A stretch of 21,429 bases of DNA from assembly GCA_002687335.1 (NCBI GenBank), contig NYZY01000026.1, positions 6,419 to 27,847 of the forward strand, given 5' to 3'. The position numbers and the translations under genes were made by a program. Origin of the DNA: Chloroflexota bacterium (lineage in GTDB: Bacteria > Chloroflexota > Dehalococcoidia > UBA1151 > UBA1328). Position 1 is the first letter of the stretch; each line of letters opens with the position of its first letter. The notes beneath the pieces are model-generated. The model ran no database searches, was not told the DNA's origin, and worked only from the letters and a program-made list of their open reading frames with translations. Below are positions 8,136 through 14,989 of the stretch, in pieces.

Positions 8136-8861
8136 TTATATTAAGGCTGTGCGTTGTACTTTCAGAAGATTTTGGATACCTGTTTCGGCCAGACTTAACA
8201 TCTCCGCTAATTGGTCTGGGCTGAATGTCGCTTCTTCACCACTTCCTTGCAATTCTACAAATTCTCCATTGCCGGTCATTACGATGTTCATATCTACGTC
8301 TGCTGCTGAGTCTTCGCTGTAATCTAGGTCTAACATAGCGACGCCCTCTACCATACCGACGCTTATGGCGGCGATTTGATCCTTCACGGGAATTGATTTA
8401 ATAACGCCGGTTTTAACAAGTCCAGATAATGCTTCATGAAGTGCTACATATGCTCCAGTAATAGAGGCAGTTCGTGTGCCTCCGTCAGCGCGGAGCACAT
8501 CGCAGTCTAAAAGTATGGATATCTCACCCAGTGCTGTCAGGTCGGTTACTGAGCGTAGTGAGCGTCCAATGAGTCTTTGAATCTCTTGAGTTCGACCGCC
8601 AATTTTTCCTCGTTCCCTGCGCACTCGTTCTGGGGTTGAGCGTGGAAGCATTGAATACTCAGCAGTAACCCATCCGGTACCTTTGCCGCGCATCCAAGGC
8701 GGAACTTTTGACTCTACTGTGGCCGCGCACATCACCACCGTATTTCCAGTTTCCACTAGGGCCGACCCTTCTGCATCGGGCACATAGCCAGACGTGATTT
8801 TTACGGGTCGTTGTTCAGTTGTTGAACGATTGCCTGATCTAATGCGAGTAGGGTGAGACAA
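8136..8861 (-). CDS. rph: Ribonuclease PH
   Basis: RNase PH is a phosphate-dependent 3'-5' exoribonuclease that trims tRNA precursors and other RNA 3' ends. Seen: [18 protein letters not shown] (from 18), [18 protein letters not shown] (59-76), the phosphate-site [16 protein letters not shown] (88-103), [19 protein letters not shown], and [16 protein letters not shown] with Asp178 and Asp184, the metal-binding acids at the same numbers as in E. coli RNase PH. The 241-aa length is normal. The start is a TTG at 8861, with AAGGA about 10 nt upstream; no ATG fits. It is the first gene of the minus-strand block and is divergent from the reductase-like gene at 9091. Confidence 0.98.
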   Translation of the reverse strand: MSHPTRIRSGNRSTTEQRPVKITSGYVPDAEGSALVETGNTVVMCAATVESKVPPWMRGKGTGWVTAEYSMLPRSTPERVRRERGKIGGRTQEIQRLIGRSLRSVTDLTALGEISILLDCDVLRADGGTRTASITGAYVALHEALSGLVKTGVIKSIPVKDQIAAISVGMVEGVAMLDLDYSEDSAADVDMNIVMTGNGEFVELQGSGEEATFSPDQLAEMLSLAETGIQNLLKVQRTALI

Positions 8862-8879
8862 ATTTGTTAAATCCTTGAT

Positions 8880-8907
8880 TGAATAGGCTTACGATTTTAG
8901 CAGTCAA
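8880..8907 (-). promoter_or_regulatory. Possible promoter of the rph-led block
   Basis: On the minus strand, TTGACT (8907-8902), a 16-nt spacer and TATTCA (8885-8880). The -35 is good and the -10 poor. The predicted start near 8873 would cut into the AAGGA ribosome site, so the true start may lie further upstream. Confidence 0.2.
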
Positions 8908-8921
8908 TTCGGGGTTTCTTT

Positions 8922-8933
8922 CTTTCATGAAAG
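8922..8933. promoter_or_regulatory. 12-bp perfect palindrome in the divergent region
   Basis: CTTTCATGAAAG reads the same on both strands. It lies between the rph start (8861) and a strong plus-strand -35 at 8948, a position where a dimeric repressor could act on both directions. No regulator gene is next to it, and a 12-bp palindrome can occur by chance. Confidence 0.3.
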
Positions 8934-8947
8934 TCAGCGGTATATTG

Positions 8948-8976
8948 TTGACAATGTTTTTCACCGAACAAGTAAT
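8948..8976 (+). promoter_or_regulatory. Candidate promoter for the reductase/RraA-like pair
   Basis: Perfect -35 TTGACA (8948-8953), 17-nt spacer, -10 AGTAAT (8971-8976, 4 of 6 to consensus). The predicted start near 8983 gives a leader of about 108 nt before ATG 9091. The surrounding DNA is AT-rich. Confidence 0.45.
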
Positions 8977-9090
8977 TGATAATTATTTGTTTAGAAGTCA
9001 TCCTATGGCTTTCAGCAACAGTCGAAATATTCGGATAATGTTGAGCGCGAAATAAAAAATTTAACTTTTCAAAATCACTAGGTGGCGACA

Positions 9091-10005
9091 ATGCGTATAG
9101 CGGTAATGGGTGCCGGAGCTGTCGGGGGATACTTCGGTGGTGTACTGGCACATCAAGGAGAGGACGTTGTCCTTATAGCTCGAGGGGCACATGGGGATGC
9201 GATAGCCAAGAATGGGCTTAATGTTGACAGCCACTGGGGGAGTTTCAATGTCAATGTTACTGTCACCGATGACCCTTGGAGTATTGGTATTGTTGATTTG
9301 GTTTTATATTGCACGAAACTTTATTCTAACGCCGAAGCCTTACCTGCAATCAAAGGAATGATTGGTCCTTCTACAAGTATCTTGACTATTCAAAATGGGG
9401 TTACAAGTGGATCTATAATCGCCGAATATTACGGATGGGATCATGTCTTGCAGGGAGCCACCTATATCGAGTCAGGTATTGCTGGCGACGGTCATATTCA
9501 CCAAAGTGGATCCACGGCTAGGATTGAATTTGGTGAGAAGGATGGCTCCAATAGTGAGAGAACTAAGGCGATCTTCAATTTACTAGACCGAAAGGGGATT
9601 CAAGCTGTGGTTAGCAGCAACATGCTTGATGCCCTGTGGAACAAGATGGTGATGGTAGGTGCTATTGGGACAATAATGGCTGCCTCACGAGCATCGCTTC
9701 CCGAGATTTTAGCGAGTCCTAATGGTGAACATGCTATACGCAGCACGATGGAGGAAATTGTTGCTGTTGGACAATCTCAGGGAATCACGTTCCCGCCTCG
9801 ATGTGTTGAATCGAAAATGGAAACAGCCATTGCAGAAGCAGCGGAATTCCAAGCTTCTCTTCAGTATGATCTCACGGTTGGCAAACCGCTAGAGCTTGAT
9901 GACATTCTGGGATCCGTTGTAAAAATTGGTCATGAGGCAGGCATTCCCGTTCCATCAAGCGCTACCCTCGTGACAGTTCTTGATCGATTTAAACATGGCT
10001 CTTAA
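9091..10005 (+). CDS. Ketopantoate reductase (ApbA/PanE)-family oxidoreductase
   Basis: This 304-aa NAD(P)H-dependent reductase has the PanE fold. Seen: dinucleotide motif GAGAVGGYFGG (7-17), LTIQNGV with Asn102, NMLDALWNKM with the conserved catalytic-type Lys185, and the C-terminal ELDDILG...GIPVP region with the conserved Glu. The two Asn residues that follow the Lys in true ketopantoate reductases (K-x3-N-x3-N, Asn180/Asn184 in E. coli) are Val189 and Gly193 here. The substrate is therefore probably not ketopantoate but another 2-oxo/2-hydroxy acid (inference). ATG 9091 is chosen because AGGTGG lies 5-6 nt upstream; the alternative GTG 9082 has none. The RraA-like gene follows after 28 nt and is probably in the same operon. 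The family is firm, the function open. Confidence 0.85.
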   Translation: MRIAVMGAGAVGGYFGGVLAHQGEDVVLIARGAHGDAIAKNGLNVDSHWGSFNVNVTVTDDPWSIGIVDLVLYCTKLYSNAEALPAIKGMIGPSTSILTIQNGVTSGSIIAEYYGWDHVLQGATYIESGIAGDGHIHQSGSTARIEFGEKDGSNSERTKAIFNLLDRKGIQAVVSSNMLDALWNKMVMVGAIGTIMAASRASLPEILASPNGEHAIRSTMEEIVAVGQSQGITFPPRCVESKMETAIAEAAEFQASLQYDLTVGKPLELDDILGSVVKIGHEAGIPVPSSATLVTVLDRFKHGS

Positions 10006-10033
10006 TCAACATTCGTGATATTCGGGGATGAAA

Positions 10034-10753
10034 ATGTCTACAGAGTATGCGGTATCGGATGAGACACTTGTCAAACTAGGGGAGCTTCCTACACAGACCC
10101 TGATTGACGGCTTATGGGTCGATAATTGGCCTCAGTCCATGATTCACGGAGCGCGGTCGATTTTTCCCGGCCAGAAGATGGTTGGTAGGGCAGTAACACT
10201 CCGCTTTGTTCCTCACCGACCGGATATTTTGACCGATAAACCCAGTGCCGAAGAGTCTCCTGAATATGTAGCTTTTGAGTTGTGTGGACCTAATGAGGTT
10301 TTAGTCGCTTCTTCAGTTGGACCATGGGAGTCGGTTGGAGGTGACATCAAATTTTACCGGCTTGCACAGTTGAAGGCTGGTGGACTTGTTACTGATGGAT
10401 CGGTAAGAGACACGACTGAACTTAAGGATTACGGCTTTCCAGTTTTTGCCTATTCCTCCACCGCTAAACAAGGCCCTGCGGTCATGCAGCCATGGGGTGT
10501 AAACGAAGTTATTTCATGTGGTGGTGTGGTTGTTCGACCTGGGGATGTAATTGTTGGTGATGAGGACGGTGTTGTTGTTGTTCCCTCAATTATGTGTGAA
10601 CGGGTTTTAGAGATCGCTGCTGAACGCGAAAAGATTGAACGCGTGATTAAACTAGAACTTCGCAAAAACCCAGGGTCTCCAGGTAAGTATTACCCCTTCA
10701 ACCAAAATACAAAGAAGCTGTTTGAAGAGTACAAGTCCAGAGGCGAAGCCTAA
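10034..10753 (+). CDS. RraA / HMG-aldolase-like family protein
   Basis: This 239-aa protein belongs to the RraA-like fold, which includes 4-hydroxy-4-methyl-2-oxoglutarate (HMG) aldolases, oxaloacetate decarboxylases and the RNase E inhibitor RraA. Seen: GGLVTDGSVRDTTEL (116-130) with Arg125-Asp126-x2-Glu129, the R-D-x2-E/D signature associated with metal-dependent aldolase/decarboxylase members rather than with RraA itself, then GGVVVRPGDVIVGDEDGVVVVP (163-184), the family's C-terminal hallmark. A Lys/Glu-rich tail follows. ATG 10034 has GGGG 6 nt upstream and is preferred over ATG 10028, which the GGGG abuts. Paired with the upstream reductase-like gene, it may act on a branched or hydroxylated oxo-acid (inference). 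RraA-type RNase regulation is unlikely. Confidence 0.85.
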   Translation: MSTEYAVSDETLVKLGELPTQTLIDGLWVDNWPQSMIHGARSIFPGQKMVGRAVTLRFVPHRPDILTDKPSAEESPEYVAFELCGPNEVLVASSVGPWESVGGDIKFYRLAQLKAGGLVTDGSVRDTTELKDYGFPVFAYSSTAKQGPAVMQPWGVNEVISCGGVVVRPGDVIVGDEDGVVVVPSIMCERVLEIAAEREKIERVIKLELRKNPGSPGKYYPFNQNTKKLFEEYKSRGEA

Positions 10754-10764
10754 CGCGTCTATTC

Positions 10765-10781
10765 CCGTCGCTCACAGACGG
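10765..10781. terminator. Small hairpin between convergent genes
   Basis: CCGTC (10765-10769) and GACGG (10777-10781) form a perfect 5-bp stem with a 7-nt loop, between the RraA-like stop at 10753 and the DUF4395 stop at 10798. No T-run follows on either side, so termination strength is doubtful. Confidence 0.25.
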
Positions 10782-10797
10782 AAGCATAGGGCTGATT

Positions 10798-11352
10798 TTA
10801 GTCGCTGAGTGGAGTCCCGTCGGGACGTAGACCTTGGGCTGCCATACGTTTCACACGCAACTCGAAATTGGCGCACTCCTTGCAAACACTTTCTGGGATT
10901 ATTCCTGACTTGATTAGTAATCCGAAAATGTAACAACCTATGCATATGCCAAAGATACTTTCTAATCCAGCGGCAAATATCAATCCACCAAGCACACCAT
11001 AGGCTGCACCGTTCAGTCCGAAAGCCAATGAAAGGATAGCTGCCGTAGCACTGAATGCGACTCCGAGACCTGCTGAAAAGCGTTTTGGGGGTCCGGCAAC
11101 CGGTCGATAAGGTAATTTTAATGTGGGTACTATTACCTTTGTGACTAAAATCGCCATTGGGCTTATACGGGGTCCTGCGGCAAGACGGGCAATGAATCCA
11201 TACAAGATCAATAAAGTGATTAATGGTTGATCGAGTAAGATCGTCGCCACAGACATGATCACTACTCCTCCCGCCACCACTCGTGCGACGCTCGAGTTCA
11301 TCGGGTGGGGGAAGCTAAAGAACGGTGTCTTTTCATCATTTGATGTAGTCAT
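10798..11352 (-). CDS. DUF4395 membrane protein with two CxxC pairs
   Basis: This 184-aa integral membrane protein of the DUF4395 family has no known biochemical function. Seen: a family-like start (PFFSFPHPMNSSVARV), hydrophobic segments at about 24-40, 43-59, 94-112, 116-135 and 138-150, the motif GPRISP (60-65), and the family hallmark ESIFGICIGC (131-140) with Cys137 and Cys140. A second pair, Cys157/Cys160 (VCKECANF), lies in the C-terminal tail. The two CxxC pairs suggest thiol redox chemistry or metal binding near the membrane (inference). No Shine-Dalgarno is evident before ATG 11352. It stands alone, convergent with the RraA-like gene and divergent from the EF-G-like gene. Confidence 0.85.
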   Translation of the reverse strand: MTTSNDEKTPFFSFPHPMNSSVARVVAGGVVIMSVATILLDQPLITLLILYGFIARLAAGPRISPMAILVTKVIVPTLKLPYRPVAGPPKRFSAGLGVAFSATAAILSLAFGLNGAAYGVLGGLIFAAGLESIFGICIGCYIFGLLIKSGIIPESVCKECANFELRVKRMAAQGLRPDGTPLSD

Positions 11353-11443
11353 AATTGGCAGTTTTATAGGTTTATAGGATAGTGTCGGTTATTTGGAGGC
11401 GTTTAAAACAATAAAACCATTATTTCGCTTTATTTATTTTGAT

Positions 11444-11458
11444 TCAGAGTAACTCTGA
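11444..11458. promoter_or_regulatory. 15-bp palindrome, possible operator
   Basis: TCAGAGT, a single central A, then ACTCTGA: a perfect 7-bp inverted repeat. It is about 200 bp upstream of the EF-G-like start and about 90 bp upstream of the DUF4395 start, so it could serve either gene. No regulator is adjacent. Confidence 0.3.
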
Positions 11459-11469
11459 GTCAGGTTGAG

Positions 11470-11532
11470 ATGCAAATTTTCTCTGAGACACTTCCAAGGT
11501 ATAAAAAATTTAAATTTAGGCTTGATGAATAG
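11470..11532 (+). CDS. Possible 20-residue leader-like ORF
   Basis: ATG at 11470 with an AGG-containing site 5 nt upstream opens 20 codons ending in TAG at 11530-11532. The predicted peptide is MQIFSETLPRYKKFKFRLDE, basic in the middle. Nothing matches a known family, and an ORF this short is easily accidental. It lies upstream of the -10 element I favour for the EF-G-like gene, so it would need an earlier promoter to be a leader. Confidence 0.12.
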   Translation: MQIFSETLPRYKKFKFRLDE

Positions 11533-11573
11533 TCCTATTCTCAGATGCTTTGATATCAATTCGTGCGATCTAA

Positions 11574-11582
11574 TGCTAATAT
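11574..11582 (+). promoter_or_regulatory. Candidate extended -10 for the EF-G-like gene
   Basis: TGCTAATAT has the TGn extension plus TAATAT (4 of 6 to consensus). A TTGATA lies upstream at 11550-11555, but the spacing (about 21 nt) is too long for a normal -35. The predicted start near 11589 would place the hairpin at 11612-11641 in the leader. Confidence 0.25.
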
Positions 11583-11611
11583 CGGCCAGATTATGAACCA
11601 GACTTAGTAAG

Positions 11612-11641
11612 CTGAGGTGGGATTCGCCCAGTTCACCTCAG
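11612..11641 (+). promoter_or_regulatory. Leader hairpin before the EF-G-like gene
   Basis: CTGAGGTG (11612-11619) pairs perfectly with CACCTCAG (11634-11641), an 8-bp stem extendable by G-U pairs, enclosing 14 nt. A competing inner stem, TGGG (11618-11621) with CCCA (11627-11630), is possible. The hairpin ends 6 nt before the GGAGG ribosome site, so it could affect ribosome access. There is no T-run, so it is not a terminator. Confidence 0.35.
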
Positions 11642-11660
11642 ATGTTTGGAGGCAAACTAG

Positions 11661-13613
11661 ATGGCTGATTTGAGCACGAGTCAAATACGAAATGTTGCCT
11701 TTGTGGCCCACAGTGGAGCAGGCAAAACTTCACTGGCTGATGCGCTGTTCTTTACTTCTGGCGGGACGAATCGCCAGGGTAAGGTTGATGACCAGACAAG
11801 TCTTTCCGATTATGAACCTGAAGAACAACGACGAGTTTCAAGTATCCAGCTTGCCGTGCTCCCATGTCGATGGAAAGACTACAAAATCAATGTCATAGAC
11901 ACTCCTGGATATGCCGATTTTCGCGGAGATATGCTCTCAGGACTTCGAGTTGCTGATGCTGTGCTCATAGTTGTTTCGGCTGCGGCGGGAATTGAAATTG
12001 GCGCTCAACAGGCTTGGAGCTACGCCGAAGATCTGGGAATCCCAACTGCAATTGTTGTAAACAAGCTCGACAGAGAGAATTCATCGTTTGAGGAGGCATG
12101 CGACGAAATTATCGAGTCATGGGGGAGGCATTGTGTACCCGTCCACAGTGTGGATGGGGATGGTGAATCGTTTGGAAGTGTGTTAATCGGTGAACTTTCA
12201 GAGTCGACGATAGAAACGATCGCAGAATCTGACGATGAATTGATGATGAAATATCTGGATGACGAGTCGTTGAGCGATGATGAACTTAATGCAGGTATTA
12301 AATCCGGTATGGTGAGTCGTAGCATTATTCCAATTTTTGCAGCGTCTGCATTGAATAACATCGGAACCGGTGAACTGCTTGATGCAATTACTACTATTTT
12401 CCCATCGCCTGACGAAGTGGAGTCTCCTAGCGTTCCAGAAGGAGCGCAGGCAAATCTAATATTTAAAACTTCGGCAGATCCATTTGTGGGTAAGCTTTCT
12501 TATTTTCGAGTTTACGGTGCGACGCTCGATTCAAACGCTCAACTATGGAATGCCAACAGAGGTGAGAATGAACGAGTCGGACAAGTTTATTCAGCTGCTG
12601 GCAAAGAAACATCCGGCGTTGACGCGGTTATACGTGGTGATATTGGGGTTATCTCAAGACTCAACCATACAAAGACATTCGATACTTTATGTGACAAAGC
12701 AAATGAAATTAAACTTGGTGGAGTAGATCTTCCGTCACCTGTGTTCGCACTTGCGGTTTCACCGAGAGGCCAATCTGATCTCGATAAAATGGCCGATTCT
12801 TTGTCAAGAATTATTGAAGAAGATCCGACACTTGAATTGGAACGAAACACCGATACTTCGGAGACCGTTCTTCATGGGCTTGGTGATATTCACGTGGACC
12901 TAGCGATCGAGCGAATAGCGCGTAAATTTGAAGTTAATCTCGATACTGCACTGCCGAACATCGCATATAGGGAAACCGTTGGAGGACAGACATCCGTTTC
13001 TTATAAGCACAAAAAACAATCTGGTGGCCATGGGCAATATGGCCATGTAGTTCTAGATATTTCTCCTGGAGAAACAGGCAAGGGAATAACGTTTGATTCC
13101 AAGGTTGTAGGAGGTAATGTTCCCAAGGATTACATTCCGGCTGTTGAGAAAGGCGTTCGTAATGCGGCTAGCAGCGGTGTGGTCGCAGGATTCCCTGTCG
13201 TAGATGTTGCCGTCATGCTTACAGATGGATCTTCTCACTCTGTCGATTCATCTGGTATGGCATTTGAGATTGCCGCGAGCATGGGGTTTCGTCAAGCTGT
13301 TCGTGAAGCACGACCAACCCTACTCGAACCAGTGATGAAGTTGAGGATTCTTACTCCGGAAGATTGTGCAGGCGATGTTATGAGCGATCTTAGTACGCGA
13401 CGTGCTCAGATAGGTGGAATGGATTCCAAAGGTAACGGAGTAACAGAGATAATTGCGGAAGCTCCAGCTTCAACAATGCAGCGTTACGCGGCTGATCTAC
13501 GATCTTTGACCAATGCTCGCGGAGACTTTACGGCGATAATGGACCACTATGAGCCGTTGCCAGCGCAAGAGGCCAACAAGGTTATAGCTTCTCGGCAATC
13601 TAACGAAGAATAG
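11661..13613 (+). CDS. Elongation factor G-like translational GTPase
   Basis: This 650-aa paralogue of EF-G is of the short second type (often annotated FusA2/EF-G-like), about 40-50 residues shorter than EF-G. Seen: G1 AHSGAGKTS (16-24), a switch I region DYEPEEQRRVSSIQ (50-63) that replaces the usual RGITI motif, G3 DTPGYADF (80-87) with Tyr84 where EF-G has the His that aids GTP hydrolysis, G4 NKLD (134-137), and domain IV KKQSGGHGQYGHV. All five domains appear to be present. It has a strong ribosome site (GGAGG, 8 nt before ATG). The substitutions are typical of this subgroup as I know it, and imply altered or slow GTP hydrolysis and a role other than standard translocation (inference). 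It stands alone, 308 bp after DUF4395 and 92 nt before the peptidase gene. Confidence 0.93.
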   Translation: MADLSTSQIRNVAFVAHSGAGKTSLADALFFTSGGTNRQGKVDDQTSLSDYEPEEQRRVSSIQLAVLPCRWKDYKINVIDTPGYADFRGDMLSGLRVADAVLIVVSAAAGIEIGAQQAWSYAEDLGIPTAIVVNKLDRENSSFEEACDEIIESWGRHCVPVHSVDGDGESFGSVLIGELSESTIETIAESDDELMMKYLDDESLSDDELNAGIKSGMVSRSIIPIFAASALNNIGTGELLDAITTIFPSPDEVESPSVPEGAQANLIFKTSADPFVGKLSYFRVYGATLDSNAQLWNANRGENERVGQVYSAAGKETSGVDAVIRGDIGVISRLNHTKTFDTLCDKANEIKLGGVDLPSPVFALAVSPRGQSDLDKMADSLSRIIEEDPTLELERNTDTSETVLHGLGDIHVDLAIERIARKFEVNLDTALPNIAYRETVGGQTSVSYKHKKQSGGHGQYGHVVLDISPGETGKGITFDSKVVGGNVPKDYIPAVEKGVRNAASSGVVAGFPVVDVAVMLTDGSSHSVDSSGMAFEIAASMGFRQAVREARPTLLEPVMKLRILTPEDCAGDVMSDLSTRRAQIGGMDSKGNGVTEIIAEAPASTMQRYAADLRSLTNARGDFTAIMDHYEPLPAQEANKVIASRQSNEE

Positions 13614-13705
13614 TTCGTAAATCTTTGAAGCTTTGCTGGTTATGTCTTCGGCTTGGCCCAACGAATTGTTTGTAATTGTCTCTCCAGTGTCCGAAAGTGA
13701 ACTCT

Positions 13706-14887
13706 ATGAGACTTTTTGATTATGAGAAATTGTCTGCTGAAATGCACGCTCGTGACATTGATGTGATTTTGGCGGGAACGAAGCCAAATGTTGAATATCT
13801 AACCGACGTTGAATGGATGCGGTGGTTCGATAAAGAAAATTTTTTGACAGAAGATGGCGAAAATTATGCTGCTTCCTTTGTTGGTCTTCCACGCGATCAA
13901 AAAATTGGACCTTTCTATGTAGCGCCATCGACTCAAACCGGGTATCCGGAAAACTATGGTATGTGGATTGAAGACATTCGTTACTGGGGTCCAGTGTTTT
14001 TTGTTGATGGTTCAGATGACCAAATGGATTCGGCCGATAATCCAGTTGCTAGAGTGGCTCAGGTATTACGTGAAAAGGGTCTTGATAAGGGAAGAATTGG
14101 GGTTGAATGGCGACATATAGAGATGCAGTTTGTGGAAAGTCTGCGTGAATTCTTGCCTATGGCTACTCTGGTAGATGCTGAACCGATACTCTGGGAACTT
14201 AGAATCATCAAATCAGAGGAAGAAATTAATCGGATCCGAAAGGCATCGAAGATAACCAGTGAAGTTGTAAATTCCATTTACGAAGAGTTCGCTTACGAAG
14301 GTATGACTGAATGGGATTTAGAGCGATATCTTGGTATCGCATTTGCACAAAGAGCTTCTCGGCACCTGTGGACCGACGTTGGTTTTGGCCCAAAAGGCGC
14401 GAGGTTCGCTGGCCCCACTGATGAGAGATTGAAGCGTGGAGACATTCTCAGAATAGATGCCAGTGGCTGGTGGGATGGATACGTATCCGATCAGTCTCGT
14501 TCGCTTGCTTGGGACGGTGAACTTACCGATAAAGCGAAGTGGGCACATGCGGCAATATTGCGCATGAATAAAGAACTTAGAGAAGCCGTTCGGCCAGGGG
14601 TTTTACCTTCTGACCTTTATAAGCTGACAATGCAGATTTTTGACGATGAAGGCTATGAGTCACTAACTCCTCAGGCTGGCCACTCATTAGGAAGAATAGC
14701 GCATGAACCTCCATTCCTTGTTGAAGGATATGACAGACCACTCGAACCAGGGATGATTGTCGTTGTTGAGCCGACAATGCGCGTTCAAGGTGTGGGAAGC
14801 ATAAATATCGAAGATACTACTGTTGTAACTGAAGATGGCTGTGAAGTTTTGACTGAAACTCCACGAGAGTGGGACGCATTCCTATAA
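13706..14887 (+). CDS. M24-family (Xaa-Pro aminopeptidase/prolidase-like) peptidase
   Basis: This 393-aa cytoplasmic metallopeptidase has the pita-bread fold with an N-terminal creatinase/prolidase-type domain (about 1-165). Seen in the catalytic domain: GDILRIDASG with Asp251, GYVSDQSRS with Asp262, AGHSLGRIAHEPP with His326 and His333, VVVEPTMR with Glu355, and SINIEDTTVVTEDG with Glu369. All five dimetal ligands are therefore present. Likely action is removal of an N-terminal residue before Pro or cleavage of an Xaa-Pro dipeptide, though some M24 members act on creatine or other amidines. ATG 13706 is preferred by alignment; in-frame TTG 13676 and GTG 13697 are possible. It converges with the CocE pair. 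Confidence 0.92.
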   Translation: MRLFDYEKLSAEMHARDIDVILAGTKPNVEYLTDVEWMRWFDKENFLTEDGENYAASFVGLPRDQKIGPFYVAPSTQTGYPENYGMWIEDIRYWGPVFFVDGSDDQMDSADNPVARVAQVLREKGLDKGRIGVEWRHIEMQFVESLREFLPMATLVDAEPILWELRIIKSEEEINRIRKASKITSEVVNSIYEEFAYEGMTEWDLERYLGIAFAQRASRHLWTDVGFGPKGARFAGPTDERLKRGDILRIDASGWWDGYVSDQSRSLAWDGELTDKAKWAHAAILRMNKELREAVRPGVLPSDLYKLTMQIFDDEGYESLTPQAGHSLGRIAHEPPFLVEGYDRPLEPGMIVVVEPTMRVQGVGSINIEDTTVVTEDGCEVLTETPREWDAFL

Positions 14888-14989
14888 CCAGCCCCGATTG
14901 AGCGTTTGGTTTAATAAAACGTCAGTTTAAGTTTTCCGAAACATTTGTATATTTGAGATTTTCGATGTTACTTACGATAAACCGGCTAC

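Larger units (their letters stand above)
11353..11660. other. Gene-free region between DUF4395 and the EF-G-like gene
   Basis: About 308 bp, AT-rich. It carries a tandem 8-bp repeat TTTATAGG (11363-11370 and 11371-11378) close to the DUF4395 start, a 15-bp palindrome (11444-11458), a possible 20-codon ORF (11470-11532), an extended -10 element (11574-11582) and a hairpin (11612-11641) just before the EF-G-like gene's ribosome site, GGAGG at 11648-11652. No tRNA or other recognised RNA was found. Confidence 0.6.

Noticed and set aside
8897..9151. Minus-strand 84-codon ORF across the divergent region
   Set aside because: It overlaps the start of the reductase gene and the promoter candidates, and its predicted sequence matches nothing known.
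9091..10005. Calling the reductase panE
   Set aside because: Two substrate-contact Asn residues typical of ketopantoate reductase are replaced, so the symbol would overstate the evidence.
10034..10753. Calling the RraA-like protein a regulator of RNase E
   Set aside because: It has the R-D-x2-E aldolase-type signature and a catabolic-looking partner; no RNase E context is present.
14888..14989. Terminator between the M24 gene and the CocE pair
   Set aside because: Only a weak CGTTT/AAACG pairing is seen, with no stable stem followed by a T-run.
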